A stretch of 64,000 bases of DNA from Candidatus Omnitrophota bacterium. GTDB taxonomy: Bacteria > Omnitrophota > Gorgyraeia > Gygaellales > JAQTUX01. The stretch lies in the NCBI GenBank assembly GCA_028707125.1, contig JAQTUX010000001.1:304707-368706 (forward strand), read 5' to 3'. The stretch's first letter is position 1, and the number at the start of each line of letters is the position of its first letter. Below the pieces are notes generated by a model. That model worked only from the letters and a program-made list of their open reading frames with translations, made no database searches and had not been told where the DNA came from. The position numbers and the translations under genes are program-made. Positions 35,859 to 45,479 of the stretch are shown in pieces.

Positions 35859-37808
35859 TTGAAAAAGACGCTTGTTCTGGTTGAGCCGTTTTTATCCTCC
35901 GACCTGATCGACAGGCCGCATCTGGGCATAGCAATGCTTGCCGCTTGCTGCAGGCAGCAGGGCATAGATGTCAGGCGCGCCTACGGCCAGGCGGACTTTA
36001 TCAAGGATATGTTCCTTCATGAGGCGGATGATGTTTATGAGATGATGCGCGCGTTGAAGGGACCGGATGCCGCGGCGCTGGGTTTATCAGGCCTAAGGGA
36101 GCGGATCCGGCAGAAGGGGCGCGGGCCTTTTCGGGATGAGCTGCGCTCTATTTATGAGACGGTATACATTCAAAAGTCAGCCAGAAATTTCCTGGATGCC
36201 GGCGCGATCGGCAGATTGAGGGGTTATGCCAGGGCATTTTTAAGGGCGTACGCGCATCAAATAACTGCTTACGGCAGAGAAGACGTTTTATTGGTGCGCA
36301 ACTGCCTGCGAAGGATAAAGGGGCATAATCCCGACTATGTCGGTTTCTCGCTGGCGTATGATCTCGATCCATTTTCCAGGCAGGTCCGCAGGAGATTAAG
36401 CAAGGGGAGCGGGCTGATCCAAATCGCCGGCGGCTCGCTCACGCCTTTTCTTAAAAAAGATGATATGGGCCGCTTGCTGGCGGATGAGCATATTGACTAT
36501 CTTCTTATCGGCGAGTCGGAGGCGTCGCTGCCCATGCTTATCAATTCTCTGAGCAGGGGGTCGGCGCCGGACAGGGTCGATAACCTGGTTTATCTGCGCG
36601 GCAATACGGTTCACGTAAACGAACGTTCGGTCATCAAAGACCTGGATGCCCTGCCTTTTCCGGACTTTACGGTCTTCAACCTGGATGAATACCCGGTGCC
36701 TGAAAAGATGCTTCCTATACAGACCTCCCGCGGATGCAGCTGGAGAAGGTGCAGGTTTTGCCATTTTGACAGGATATATTCCGGCACATACCGCGAATTC
36801 AGCGCGCGCAGGGTCGTTTCCATGATCCGGTATCTCAGGGATAGATACGACTGCCGGCATTTCGCGTTTAACAATGAAGAGATCACCGCGTCTCAGGCGG
36901 TGCGGCTGTCAAAGACGCTCGTATCGCTGGGGATGAAGGACCTGTTCTTTTTTTCCGCGGCCAGGGCCGACGGCGGCTTTAACAGCGCAGGCAAGCTGCG
37001 CCTGCTTAGAAAGGCCGGTTTCCGGCAGATCCATTGGGGTATTGAATCAGGCAGCCAGAGGGTCCTGGATCTTATGGATAAAGGCATTAACCTGTCAGAG
37101 GCATCTTGTATTTTAAGGAAGGCCCACGCGTGCGGCATAGGCAACGTATGTTTTATCATGTTCGGCTTCCCGGGCGAAAGGAAAAGAGACGCTCAGAATA
37201 CCGTCAGTTTCCTGAAGCGGCATTCCGCCTGTATCCAGGATATTTCGCTGGGGGCTTTTGAGGCGCTTACCCGGCCTTTGCCCGGCAAAGAAAATCTTAT
37301 AAGCAGAGAAGGGCTTGCTTCAATGCGTTCCTTTATCGGGCATACCGGGCTTAACAGCGACCACGCCGCCTCCGCGGGGATACGTTTTCTGCCTCCGGGA
37401 GACCTCAGGTTCGCGTTGAGCTTTTTTAACCTGAGTTACGGCATTTTGGGCAGCCGGCAGTCGCTGAAGATGCTTAATAATGAGAGGCGTGATTTTTATC
37501 CGGCGCTGTCCGGCCGGATGAGTGAACGCCGCGGCAGATACAGCTATATGCCTGTTAACCTGAATGAAAATTATTTCATTAATTTTAATGTGCGGCTGCC
37601 ACGCAGGCCTGTAAACGACCTGGAGAAAGAGGTGTTCTTTCTTTCGGACGGCTTGTCGCCGATTTATGATATAATAAAAATACTCCGCTGTGAATACGGA
37701 GGCGCGTCAGCGGAAAAGGGGTGCAGGGATTTCTTAAGAGAGGCGTTTAAAAAGGGATGGGGCATCGCGTATAAAAGGCCGTGGGCAAAAGGGGTTTATA
37801 AGACGTGA
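35859..37808 (+). CDS. B12-binding-type radical SAM protein, CX4CX2C motif
   Basis: A 649-residue rSAM protein starting at TTG 35859, two bases after the kinase stop. The N-terminal B12-binding-like domain is large (1 to about 280), with HLGIAMLAACCRQQGIDV and LIGESEASLPMLI. The cluster motif is C293-x4-C298-x2-C301 (GCSWRRCRFC), one residue longer in the first gap than canonical CxxxCxxC. This spacing recurs in two other proteins here (38772 and 53187). The last 150 residues include YFINFNVRLPRR, which I do not recognise. It could methylate or cross-link the peptide, but nothing shows this directly. Confidence 0.86.
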   Translation: MKKTLVLVEPFLSSDLIDRPHLGIAMLAACCRQQGIDVRRAYGQADFIKDMFLHEADDVYEMMRALKGPDAAALGLSGLRERIRQKGRGPFRDELRSIYETVYIQKSARNFLDAGAIGRLRGYARAFLRAYAHQITAYGREDVLLVRNCLRRIKGHNPDYVGFSLAYDLDPFSRQVRRRLSKGSGLIQIAGGSLTPFLKKDDMGRLLADEHIDYLLIGESEASLPMLINSLSRGSAPDRVDNLVYLRGNTVHVNERSVIKDLDALPFPDFTVFNLDEYPVPEKMLPIQTSRGCSWRRCRFCHFDRIYSGTYREFSARRVVSMIRYLRDRYDCRHFAFNNEEITASQAVRLSKTLVSLGMKDLFFFSAARADGGFNSAGKLRLLRKAGFRQIHWGIESGSQRVLDLMDKGINLSEASCILRKAHACGIGNVCFIMFGFPGERKRDAQNTVSFLKRHSACIQDISLGAFEALTRPLPGKENLISREGLASMRSFIGHTGLNSDHAASAGIRFLPPGDLRFALSFFNLSYGILGSRQSLKMLNNERRDFYPALSGRMSERRGRYSYMPVNLNENYFINFNVRLPRRPVNDLEKEVFFLSDGLSPIYDIIKILRCEYGGASAEKGCRDFLREAFKKGWGIAYKRPWAKGVYKT

Positions 37809-38782
37809 AAACGATAGGCGCCGGAGATAGCAATATAATAAAAAGCATAAGCAGGAGGACCGGTTTAGGGAATTTCCTTAATCAGAAATATCTCCTGAGC
37901 AATATTACCGTAAGAGACAAAGGCGCCTTGAATGATATCAAAACGATGGTTGGGCGGCTGGCGGCCATGGGCGTGAAGGCCGCTTACGGACGCACCAAAT
38001 TATATCTGGGAAAGCTGCCTCAGGCCTGCCGCTTTTGCGCGATGGGCAGATGGGCGTGTATTTTTCCCGTGACCTCCTGCACAAGAAGATGCTTTTTCTG
38101 CCCGACAGAATTAAATGACAGGCATAGAGACAGGTTTGCGTATGTGTGGAAGGACAGGATGAAGAATGAAAAAGGCCTGATCGATCATCTGTCCGCCCTT
38201 AAACCGGCGACAGTCAGCTTTTCCGGAGGCGAGCCGCTGCTTGCCCTCAAAAGGGTATTAAGGATAACCAGGGCTATAAGGAAGCGGTTTGGCAAGGCCG
38301 TCAGGGTATATCTTTATACCAACGGCGATCTGGTCAACGAGGGAAACCTGAAGAAGCTCAAGGAAGCGGGCTTGGATGAGATGCGTTTTAATCTCGCCGC
38401 GAACGGCTATAATATCAAGCCGGTGAAGCTGGCAGTCAGGTATTTTGAAGATGTCTATGTTGAGATGCCGGCTGTGCCTGAAGATGAGCCCAGGGTAAGG
38501 CGATTATTGCTTAAGCTCAGCCGCGTCGCCGTAAAAGGCGTCAACCTTCATGAGCTTAATGTGCACGCGGAAAACGCGGGGCGGCTAAAGGCCAGAGGGT
38601 ATGAATTCCTTCTGGGCAGGCAGGCCAGCGCTGTCCTGGGAAGTTTTGAGATGATCTTAGGGCTTTTTGAGTTCGCGGCCGGAAAGAATCTGGGGCTTAA
38701 CCTGACTTCCTGCACTAACGAGTATAAGGAAAAGGTGATGGTCCCGATGACCAGGAGTTTCTTGTCGGAAAATGCGCTATAA
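37805..38782 (+). CDS. Radical SAM protein related to pyruvate-formate-lyase activase (paralogue 2 of 3)
   Basis: A 325-residue rSAM enzyme. An early CxxC (C75, C78; ACRFCAM) precedes CxxxCxxC at 92, 96 and 99 (SCTRRCFFCP), as in the genes at 17127 and 46419. SGGEPLL and MRFNLAANGYN follow. The segment before the cysteines is longer than in its relatives. It overlaps the previous gene by four bases and the next by 11, so the three rSAM genes from 35.9 to 40.3 kb are one translational unit. The substrate is unknown. Confidence 0.86.
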   Translation: MKTIGAGDSNIIKSISRRTGLGNFLNQKYLLSNITVRDKGALNDIKTMVGRLAAMGVKAAYGRTKLYLGKLPQACRFCAMGRWACIFPVTSCTRRCFFCPTELNDRHRDRFAYVWKDRMKNEKGLIDHLSALKPATVSFSGGEPLLALKRVLRITRAIRKRFGKAVRVYLYTNGDLVNEGNLKKLKEAGLDEMRFNLAANGYNIKPVKLAVRYFEDVYVEMPAVPEDEPRVRRLLLKLSRVAVKGVNLHELNVHAENAGRLKARGYEFLLGRQASAVLGSFEMILGLFEFAAGKNLGLNLTSCTNEYKEKVMVPMTRSFLSENAL

Positions 38783-40334
38783 TAAAGATTACAAAGTCCT
38801 ATTAAGCATACCTCCTGATTACGATACGCAATATCCGCCTTTAGGCACGCCGATGCTTACCGCCTTCCTTAAATCCAGGGGGATCGATGCCAGGCAGCTG
38901 GACTTGAATATGATGCATATGGATTACAGGGAAAGACAAAGGGGCCCGCTGAAGATCGATTATGCCCGGAAGCTTAATTCGGCCAGGCCCGTCTATTATA
39001 AAAGATTCCTTAAGCAATACGATAAAGAGGACTGGTGGTCGTACCGTTTTCAGTGGAGAAGCCTCATCTCTTCATATGACTTCGCGGAAGCCCTTCTTTC
39101 ATCCAGAATGGCGGCGCGTTTCATTAAAGACGAACGGGAAAATCTCTTTTATGATTTCTTCGGCGATGTCCTTTATCCGATCATCAAAAAAGGTTCGTTC
39201 AATATGGCCGGTTTTTCAATTACCGCTCCGTCACAAGCCGTATCCGGCCTCACATTCGGGTATCTGATCAAGAAGCATTTTCCGCAAATAAAAGTAGTCA
39301 TCGGAGGCCAGTGGGTATCCTTATACAGGGATGCTATAATAGCTAGAAAAGACCTGGCGCAATTTTTTGATTTCATGATAACCTTTGAAGGCGAGACCCC
39401 GTTGTTCCGGCTCATAAACGTTTTGCTGGCCGGTAAAGATCCTGCTGAGGTGCCTAATCTCGCCTATAAGAAAAACGGGTCGTTTGTATTCAGCGCGGTT
39501 CCATCGGAAGAGGACCTGAATGATCTTCCCGCCCCTGATTTTGACGGGCTTGACCTGAAAAGATATGAAAGATCCAGGGATGAAAAGGCGCTTTACGCTA
39601 CATACGAGACATCGCGGGGCTGCTACTGGGGCAGGTGCGCTTTTTGCGTAAGCCACCCCTTGCCGAAGCAGCGCTATAGAGAAAAAGACCCCCGGATCAT
39701 CGCCGATGATATCGCCCTGATGATCAGGCGCTACGGCATAAAACGCCTGGCGATATCCAATGCCGTCTTGTCTCCCGGCCAGATGCGCGCTATGTCGCAG
39801 GCGCTGCTTAAGAGGCGGATAAAGATCTCCTGGAAATGTTTTGCTTATTTTGACGAAAGGTTTGACGGGGATACATTTGCCCTGGCTAAGAAGGCGGGAT
39901 GCACTACCGTTGTTTTCGGGCTGGAGTCAGCCAGCCAGCGCCTTCTGGATTTCATAGGGAAGGGTACCGATCTCTCCACGGTAAAGCGCATAGCGCGCTT
40001 GGCTGGAGAGGCCGGACTTGATATGGTCTTTGAGGTTATCCTGGGGCTGCCTTCGGAGACCAGGGCGGAGGCGTTAGATACCATGCTTTTTCTAAAGCGG
40101 CTTCCCGCCCGTGTTTCCTGGAGTTATTCCAGATATATCCTTACTCCCGGAACCCGGGTCTTTAACAGGCCGGCATCTTTTGGGGTGAGCCTGAAGAGCC
40201 GCCAGGGGGTGCCCTTCAAGTTTTTTCATGAGTTTAAGCATAAAGGCGCTGATGTCGGACCGGTTATAGCCAGGATGCTGGCGCGCAGAAACTTGACGGA
40301 GGCGATCGCGCTGACGGCGATCGGCCTGAAATAA
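38772..40334 (+). CDS. B12-binding-type radical SAM protein, CX4CX2C motif
   Basis: A 520-residue rSAM protein. YPPLGTPMLTAFLKSRGID opens the B12-binding-like domain, and VVIGGQWVSLYRD and FMITFEGETPLFRL complete it. The cluster motif is C284-x4-C289-x2-C292 (GCYWGRCAFC). The core continues with VFGLESASQRLLDFIGKGT, shared in style with the other B12-type rSAMs here. It starts inside the end of the previous rSAM gene (11-base overlap). The PRMT-like methyltransferase gene follows after eight bases. Confidence 0.87.
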   Translation: MRYNKDYKVLLSIPPDYDTQYPPLGTPMLTAFLKSRGIDARQLDLNMMHMDYRERQRGPLKIDYARKLNSARPVYYKRFLKQYDKEDWWSYRFQWRSLISSYDFAEALLSSRMAARFIKDERENLFYDFFGDVLYPIIKKGSFNMAGFSITAPSQAVSGLTFGYLIKKHFPQIKVVIGGQWVSLYRDAIIARKDLAQFFDFMITFEGETPLFRLINVLLAGKDPAEVPNLAYKKNGSFVFSAVPSEEDLNDLPAPDFDGLDLKRYERSRDEKALYATYETSRGCYWGRCAFCVSHPLPKQRYREKDPRIIADDIALMIRRYGIKRLAISNAVLSPGQMRAMSQALLKRRIKISWKCFAYFDERFDGDTFALAKKAGCTTVVFGLESASQRLLDFIGKGTDLSTVKRIARLAGEAGLDMVFEVILGLPSETRAEALDTMLFLKRLPARVSWSYSRYILTPGTRVFNRPASFGVSLKSRQGVPFKFFHEFKHKGADVGPVIARMLARRNLTEAIALTAIGLK

Positions 40335-40342
40335 GGTTTGAT

Positions 40343-41452
40343 ATGGACGGACAGATAGGGTTGATCCCTGCCTCTACTTTCAGCGGGTACAACGGGCTGT
40401 TTTATCATAAAGGCCTGCTTAACGACCGCGTAAGGACGGATTATTTCAGAAGGGCCATAAAGGCCGTGGTGCCTGAAGGCAGCGTTGTCGCCGACCTCGG
40501 CGCGGGCAGCGGTATCCTGTCTTTTTTTGCCTTACAGGCGGGAGCAAAGAGGGTCTATGCCATAGAAAATGAAAATATTATCAAGGTCGCCCGGAAAGTG
40601 GCGCAGCGGAATAAAATGCGCCGCAGGATAATTTTTATAAACCGGAATTCGCGGACGGCCTCTTTGCCCGAGAAAGTAGATGTGGTCGTCTCCGAATGTT
40701 TAAGCCACTTTGCCGTTTGCGGAGGTATGGTATCTGAGCTTGCGCATTTCAGGGATAAGTATTTAAAGCCCGGAGGCATTGTGGTGCCGCGCGGCATAAG
40801 AATGTATCTGGCGCCGGTTGAATCCGGGAAATATTTCAGGGAGGTCCAATTCTGGCGGGGCAATAAGTACGGCATAGATTTTTCCTGCGCGCAGGAATTT
40901 TCCAATAATAACGTTTATATCGTATCTCTGGGCCCCGGTAATCTGCTTGCCACCGCCCGCGCCGCAGCGGAGATAGACCTTCTTGCAGGGTATCCGGATG
41001 AGATGCTGTCCGTCAATACCGATTTTACGGCCTCGCGAAGCGGCCGCCTTCACGGCCTGTTGGGGTGGTTTGATGTTACGCTCAGCGATGGTATCTGCCT
41101 TGACACCCTCAGGGCCGAAGGCCTGAGGTCCTGGCAGCAGGTATTCTTTCCCCTGGATAAAGAAATACGCGCGCGTAAAGGCGAAAGGATAAGCGCGCGG
41201 CTTTCTTTAAAAAGGGCTGATGATGAGACCTGTTTTTGTTTCGAATGGGCGGTTTCCGGCAGGGGATTTTCTGAAAGCCACTCTACAAGGAAGAGCTTCC
41301 CTTCTTATTCTCAGGAGAAATGCAGGCACAAGACCTGCCGGCAGCAGGCAGACGGCAAAGAGCGCAATGCCGGATTAGAAGATATGGTAAGGAAGGCGGA
41401 GAAAAATCAGGGGTACCTTAACATAATAGAAAGGAGGTTGTTATGCGCGTAG
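40343..41452 (+). CDS. PRMT-like class I SAM methyltransferase
   Basis: A 369-residue methyltransferase with motif I DLGAGSGIL (51-59), AIENENI, and VDVVVSECLSHF (112-123). The SE-plus-aromatic segment resembles the first Glu of the double-E loop in protein arginine methyltransferases; I cannot find the second Glu with certainty. A beta-barrel-like region (about 145-310) follows as in that family. The C-terminal 60 residues are a basic, cysteine-containing tail. A peptide or protein side chain, possibly Arg, is a likely target. The precursor has Arg and Lys only in the leader plus one core Lys, so the target may be another molecule. Confidence 0.72.
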   Translation: MDGQIGLIPASTFSGYNGLFYHKGLLNDRVRTDYFRRAIKAVVPEGSVVADLGAGSGILSFFALQAGAKRVYAIENENIIKVARKVAQRNKMRRRIIFINRNSRTASLPEKVDVVVSECLSHFAVCGGMVSELAHFRDKYLKPGGIVVPRGIRMYLAPVESGKYFREVQFWRGNKYGIDFSCAQEFSNNNVYIVSLGPGNLLATARAAAEIDLLAGYPDEMLSVNTDFTASRSGRLHGLLGWFDVTLSDGICLDTLRAEGLRSWQQVFFPLDKEIRARKGERISARLSLKRADDETCFCFEWAVSGRGFSESHSTRKSFPSYSQEKCRHKTCRQQADGKERNAGLEDMVRKAEKNQGYLNIIERRLLCA

Positions 41453-42015
41453 GGGGCGTCTTTTTAGTCCTGTTTCTTTTGGGTGGTGTTTACTGCGGTT
41501 GTTCTTTCGCGGCTCAGCCACGCGATGAATTTAATAAGCTTATCAGCCAGAGCGGCCAGTATCTGGGGCAGATGCGGTTTGAGGAAGCCGAAAGCTCGCT
41601 TAAAAAGGCGTTGGCCATCGCCGAGAAATCGTTTGGCCCTGCGGATGATGCGACCGCGGGCGTGCTCGGCGATCTGGGATTTCTCTATCTGGCGATGGGC
41701 CGCGGACAGGATGCCATAGAGAATTATCAAAAGGCGATTGAAATAGCGCAGGGTCTTTCCGGTGGCCGCGCAGAGGTAACCGCCACCTATTATAAGAATA
41801 TCGGCGACGCGTATTTGCTTATGGAGCAGTTCAATGATGCCGTAGGCGCGTTTCAAAAGGCGCTGTCCATGATAAATAAAGGCGAAATAGACAACGGCTT
41901 TGTGAGGTCCATACGCGAGTCGTACAGTAAGGCATTAGAGCGTGTAGTGAAGAGCAAGAGATCCAGGGACGCGATGTTGAATAAGAAGGCGATCCAGAAG
42001 CTTATGAAGCAGTAG
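41443..42015 (+). CDS. Secreted TPR protein
   Basis: A 190-residue protein. The N-terminal 25 residues are a signal peptide (MRVGGVFLVLFLLGGVYCGC..FAA). Three to four TPR units follow (MRFEEAESSLKKALAIAEK; GDLGFLYLAMGRGQDAIENY; QFNDAVGAFQKAL), so it is a periplasmic scaffold. The strong AAAGGAGG site before ATG 41443 lies inside the end of the methyltransferase gene, with a 10-base overlap. The SGNH-TPR gene follows after four bases, so the two TPR proteins may meet in the periplasm. Confidence 0.82.
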   Translation: MRVGGVFLVLFLLGGVYCGCSFAAQPRDEFNKLISQSGQYLGQMRFEEAESSLKKALAIAEKSFGPADDATAGVLGDLGFLYLAMGRGQDAIENYQKAIEIAQGLSGGRAEVTATYYKNIGDAYLLMEQFNDAVGAFQKALSMINKGEIDNGFVRSIRESYSKALERVVKSKRSRDAMLNKKAIQKLMKQ

Positions 42016-42019
42016 GGCG

Positions 42020-43282
42020 ATGAAAAGGGCCGTTCTTGCCGTTCTGCTGGGGCTCATATTATGCGAGCTGGTTTTAAGGGGCACCGGGTTATTGTATAGA
42101 ATGTACCGCCAGGACGCTCCGGCTGCGGCCACCGGCAAGATGTTCACCATTTTATGCGTGGGGGATTCATTTACTTACGGGGTGGGCGTATCCAGGGGGA
42201 GAGATTATCCTTCACGATTACAGGCCCTCCTTGATGAGCGCTATGGCGGCCGGGTAGTCAGGGTCATTAACGCAGGGATACCGGGTGAAAACTCATCGAG
42301 CCTTCTTAAAAGGCTTGACGCCGAAATGCGCAGATACAGGCCTGATGTTGTGCTGGTTATGACCGGCATGAACAATCTACGCTCATTTAAAGACAGCAAC
42401 GCCTACCTTTTTACAGATGATAAACTTAAGATCGCGGCGGCCAGGTGCGAAGAGCTTATGGAGAACCTGCGCACATATAAACTTGTGAAAAACCTAGCCG
42501 GCGCGCTGATCTCTGTTGCCAGGCGTAATGCCGCCAGGAAGGCTGTAAATAACAGCGGCGGCAAGATCCAAGAGGCCATCGGTCCCATCAATGAATCCGC
42601 CAGTCAGTTGGAGGCGAAGGGGTGGGCATACTATGAGGCCTTTGACATGGGCAGAGCCAGGGAGTGTTTTCAGGATGCCCGTGAGTTAGAGCCCCGTAAT
42701 TCACACAGGTATTACTGCCTTGCTATTGAGGCGATGCACGGCAGAGGGGATTATAAGAAGGCGGCTGAGCTTCTTGAGCAGGGGTTGAATTACTGCGGTG
42801 ATTACTGCGCCCAGCTTTATTTTGAATTATGGCTGGCGTATCATTTGCTTGGGGATGTTGAACTCGCTGACAGTAACCTGAAAAAATATATGGCGCTTTC
42901 ACAAGATAAAGGATTGAAGCGGACAGCGTCTTTTGGCCTGCCTTCAAGCAAAGATATGACTCTTTTCGCCGAACTTCTTTCCTATGATGTCAGCCGTATT
43001 GTATCCGTTATACATAAACACGGCGCAGCGGCCGTAATCGCTGACTATCCGCATCACGATGATTCCATATTCTTTTATCCCCTGTTGAGCGAAAGGTTAA
43101 GGGCGTATGCCGATTCTCACAGGGTGATCTTCGCAGATAATGCCGCGAGGTTGAACGAGATCGCGTTAAAACGGCAGGGTTCCAAAGATGAATATCTCCA
43201 TGAATTGGGGCATTGTACGGATGAGGGGTATTTATTGATCGCCAGGAATATTTATAGTCATATCAACGGTCTTCTGCCATGA
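42020..43282 (+). CDS. SGNH hydrolase with TPR insert (paralogue 3, Asp to Glu change)
   Basis: A 420-residue paralogue of the genes at 6546 and 24330. It has an N-terminal hydrophobic stretch, block I CVGDSFTYGVG (Ser nucleophile), MTGMNN in the block III position, a TPR-like insert (about 200-290), and ELGHCTDEGY near the end. Where the other two have DFGH, this has ELGH, so the catalytic Asp of the DxxH pair seems replaced by Glu. It could be a slower or altered hydrolase, or non-catalytic. It overlaps the ABC transporter gene by four bases. Confidence 0.8.
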   Translation: MKRAVLAVLLGLILCELVLRGTGLLYRMYRQDAPAAATGKMFTILCVGDSFTYGVGVSRGRDYPSRLQALLDERYGGRVVRVINAGIPGENSSSLLKRLDAEMRRYRPDVVLVMTGMNNLRSFKDSNAYLFTDDKLKIAAARCEELMENLRTYKLVKNLAGALISVARRNAARKAVNNSGGKIQEAIGPINESASQLEAKGWAYYEAFDMGRARECFQDARELEPRNSHRYYCLAIEAMHGRGDYKKAAELLEQGLNYCGDYCAQLYFELWLAYHLLGDVELADSNLKKYMALSQDKGLKRTASFGLPSSKDMTLFAELLSYDVSRIVSVIHKHGAAAVIADYPHHDDSIFFYPLLSERLRAYADSHRVIFADNAARLNEIALKRQGSKDEYLHELGHCTDEGYLLIARNIYSHINGLLP

Positions 43283-45048
43283 GATCTTCCCTTAATCCGG
43301 CAGCAAGAACAGACAGATGGTTGAGGTTCTCCGGATATTTGCGCAGGTATCTGCGCATGGTGATCCTTGTTATATCCCTGAACCTGCTTTGTATTCCTTT
43401 CGCCCTTTTGACCCCCTATGTCGGTAATCTTCTGGTTGATAAGGCCTATGCCGCGAAGGATCTCGGGCTTTTCCTGCTGTTGTCTTTGATAGGAGGCGGC
43501 GCGTTCCTGGCCAATACCGGACTGGCGCAGACAGCCAAATACTTAAATCAGCGTTTGAACAGGTCAATATACGCCGATATTTCCCGGGACCTGTTCAGGC
43601 ATTTGCAGCGCCTGAGTTTAAGTTTTTTTAACGGCAGGTCAACGGGCGAGCACATATACAAAATGAGCCACGATACTAATTTGGTCGCGGAATTCATTTC
43701 TTCAAACCTTCCCCAGGCGATAACGGTTGTCCCGCGTCTGCTGTTGACCTCGGCGATAGTATTTTATTTTGACTGGAAACTGGCTTTATTCGCCCTGGCC
43801 CTGGCACCTGTGAATTGTATTCATCCCTATTTTTTCGGGAAATGGAGGAGGGAGCTGACGCGCAAAGTTACGGATACCGCCCAGAATATATTCAGGATAC
43901 TTGATGAGATATTCAGCAACATACGGCTTGTTAAGGCGTTTGCCAGAGAAAAATACGAGATCTCCCGGTTCAACGCCGGCCTTGAGCGTAAGGTCGGCTA
44001 CGAGCTTAAAGAGGCATCATTATATAATCTGAGCGACGCCTCAAGGAAGGTGTTCAGCAGGGCCATCGCGGGGATCGTGGTGCTTTTCGGCGGCTACCGG
44101 GTAATGAAGGGCGAAATAACACTGGGCGCCCTGACAGCCGTGCTGCTTTATCTAAGGCAGATGATGGGTATGGTAACGTCTTTAGGCGACTTCTATGAGA
44201 TGTTTGTTGTCGGCTCTGTCTCGGCCGGGCGGCTGGCAGACGTCCTGGAAACGCAGCCGGACATTAAAGAAGGCGGAGTCCGCCTGGAAAAGGCCGCTGT
44301 TAAAGGCGCGATAGAAATAAAGGCGGCAAGTTTCGGGTATATTGAAGACAGGAATATTCTGGACGGTCTTACCCTTTTAATACCCGCCCGCTCAAAGATA
44401 TCCCTGGCGGGACGTTCCGGCTGCGGCAAGACGACCCTTCTTTCATTGATGCTTCGGCTTTACGAATTGAAGGAGGGGGAGATCTTGCTTGACGACAGGG
44501 ATATCAGGGGTATCGCCGCGGAATCGCTCAGGGAACAGATAGGCATAGCTATGCAGGAGCCGTTTTTGTGGAACGAATCAGTCCTTTTTAATATACGTTA
44601 CGGCAGGGAAAATGCCACAGAGGCCGAGGTTATGGATGCCGCCCGCATCAGCGAGGCCCATGAATTCATCAGCGGTCTGCGGCAGGGTTATGAGACCGTG
44701 ATAGGAGAGGTGGGGTGCAGGATCTCAGAGGGCCAGAAACAGAGGATAGCTTTGGCGCGGATGTTGATAAAACGGCCGGCGGTTATTCTTCTGGATGAAG
44801 CGATGTCGTCGCTGGACTCTGAAACCGAAGACAGGATCATGCGCAACATCAATAGAGAATTCGCGGGTTCCACGATCATCGCCGTTTCTCACCGGCTTTC
44901 CACCATAAAGAATATGGAGCACGTTTATTTTTTAAAAGACGCGCGCACGGTTATTTCCGGCCGTCACGAGGATTTGATCCGCGGCTGCGATGCCTACAGA
45001 AGCCTGCTTGCCAGCCAGGCACCGGAAAGCCCGGCTCTAAATTTGTGA
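43279..45048 (+). CDS. ABC exporter, fused membrane and ATPase domains
   Basis: A 589-residue type IV exporter half-transporter of the MsbA/HlyB kind. Six helices fill residues 1-320. The nucleotide-binding domain has Walker A AGRSGCGKTT (about 377-386), the ISEGQKQRIALA signature (SEGQ instead of SGGQ), Walker B AVILLDEAMSSLD and the H-loop Ser-His. No N-terminal C39 peptidase domain is present, so leader removal would need another enzyme; the S24/S26 peptidase gene is next, overlapping by four bases. Its cargo may be the modified peptide, though a lipid-linked glycan is also possible. Confidence 0.88.
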   Translation: MRSSLNPAARTDRWLRFSGYLRRYLRMVILVISLNLLCIPFALLTPYVGNLLVDKAYAAKDLGLFLLLSLIGGGAFLANTGLAQTAKYLNQRLNRSIYADISRDLFRHLQRLSLSFFNGRSTGEHIYKMSHDTNLVAEFISSNLPQAITVVPRLLLTSAIVFYFDWKLALFALALAPVNCIHPYFFGKWRRELTRKVTDTAQNIFRILDEIFSNIRLVKAFAREKYEISRFNAGLERKVGYELKEASLYNLSDASRKVFSRAIAGIVVLFGGYRVMKGEITLGALTAVLLYLRQMMGMVTSLGDFYEMFVVGSVSAGRLADVLETQPDIKEGGVRLEKAAVKGAIEIKAASFGYIEDRNILDGLTLLIPARSKISLAGRSGCGKTTLLSLMLRLYELKEGEILLDDRDIRGIAAESLREQIGIAMQEPFLWNESVLFNIRYGRENATEAEVMDAARISEAHEFISGLRQGYETVIGEVGCRISEGQKQRIALARMLIKRPAVILLDEAMSSLDSETEDRIMRNINREFAGSTIIAVSHRLSTIKNMEHVYFLKDARTVISGRHEDLIRGCDAYRSLLASQAPESPALNL

Positions 45049-45479
45049 CCATGGGAGAAGACGGCCTGCTTTTTTTAGAGACCAGCGGTTTCAGTATGAG
45101 GCCGTTTGTCAGGCATTCTGACAGGGTGCTTGTCAGGAGGGCCGGCGCCGCCGGGCTCAGGACAGGCGATATCGTGCTATACAGGCAGCAGGGAAGGCAG
45201 GTCTGCCATCGCCTTGTCCGCAAGGAAGGCGGCGGCTCCGGCATGCGCCTGTATGTGAGAGGCGATGCGGACAGGTCGCGATACAAGGAACCGCTGCGGC
45301 AGGAGGATGTAATAGGCAAGGTGGAGGGCATATACAGGCAGGGCCGTTTTATAAAGGTAAGCGGCGGCTATAGAGGCGCCATCAACAGGTTGATCGTATT
45401 ACTTCCCGGGCTTATACTGCTGGCATTGAAGGCCAGAAGCATATGGCGGAATACAGATGAAGCCGACAGCCATTTTTAA
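45045..45479 (+). CDS. S24/S26-family peptidase (signal-peptidase-like)
   Basis: A 144-residue protein. GFSMRP at 15-20 carries the likely nucleophile Ser17; SDRVLV, TGDIVLY and CHRLV follow in the order of signal-peptidase-like S24/S26 enzymes. His55 replaces the usual general-base Lys, which resembles the Ser-His type of archaeal and eukaryotic signal peptidases. A C-terminal hydrophobic helix (about 118-134) would anchor it. Such small peptidases occur next to RiPP and exosortase-type genes. It may cleave the peptide leader or another secreted substrate. The start is GTG 45045 or ATG 45051. Confidence 0.8.
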   Translation: MTMGEDGLLFLETSGFSMRPFVRHSDRVLVRRAGAAGLRTGDIVLYRQQGRQVCHRLVRKEGGGSGMRLYVRGDADRSRYKEPLRQEDVIGKVEGIYRQGRFIKVSGGYRGAINRLIVLLPGLILLALKARSIWRNTDEADSHF

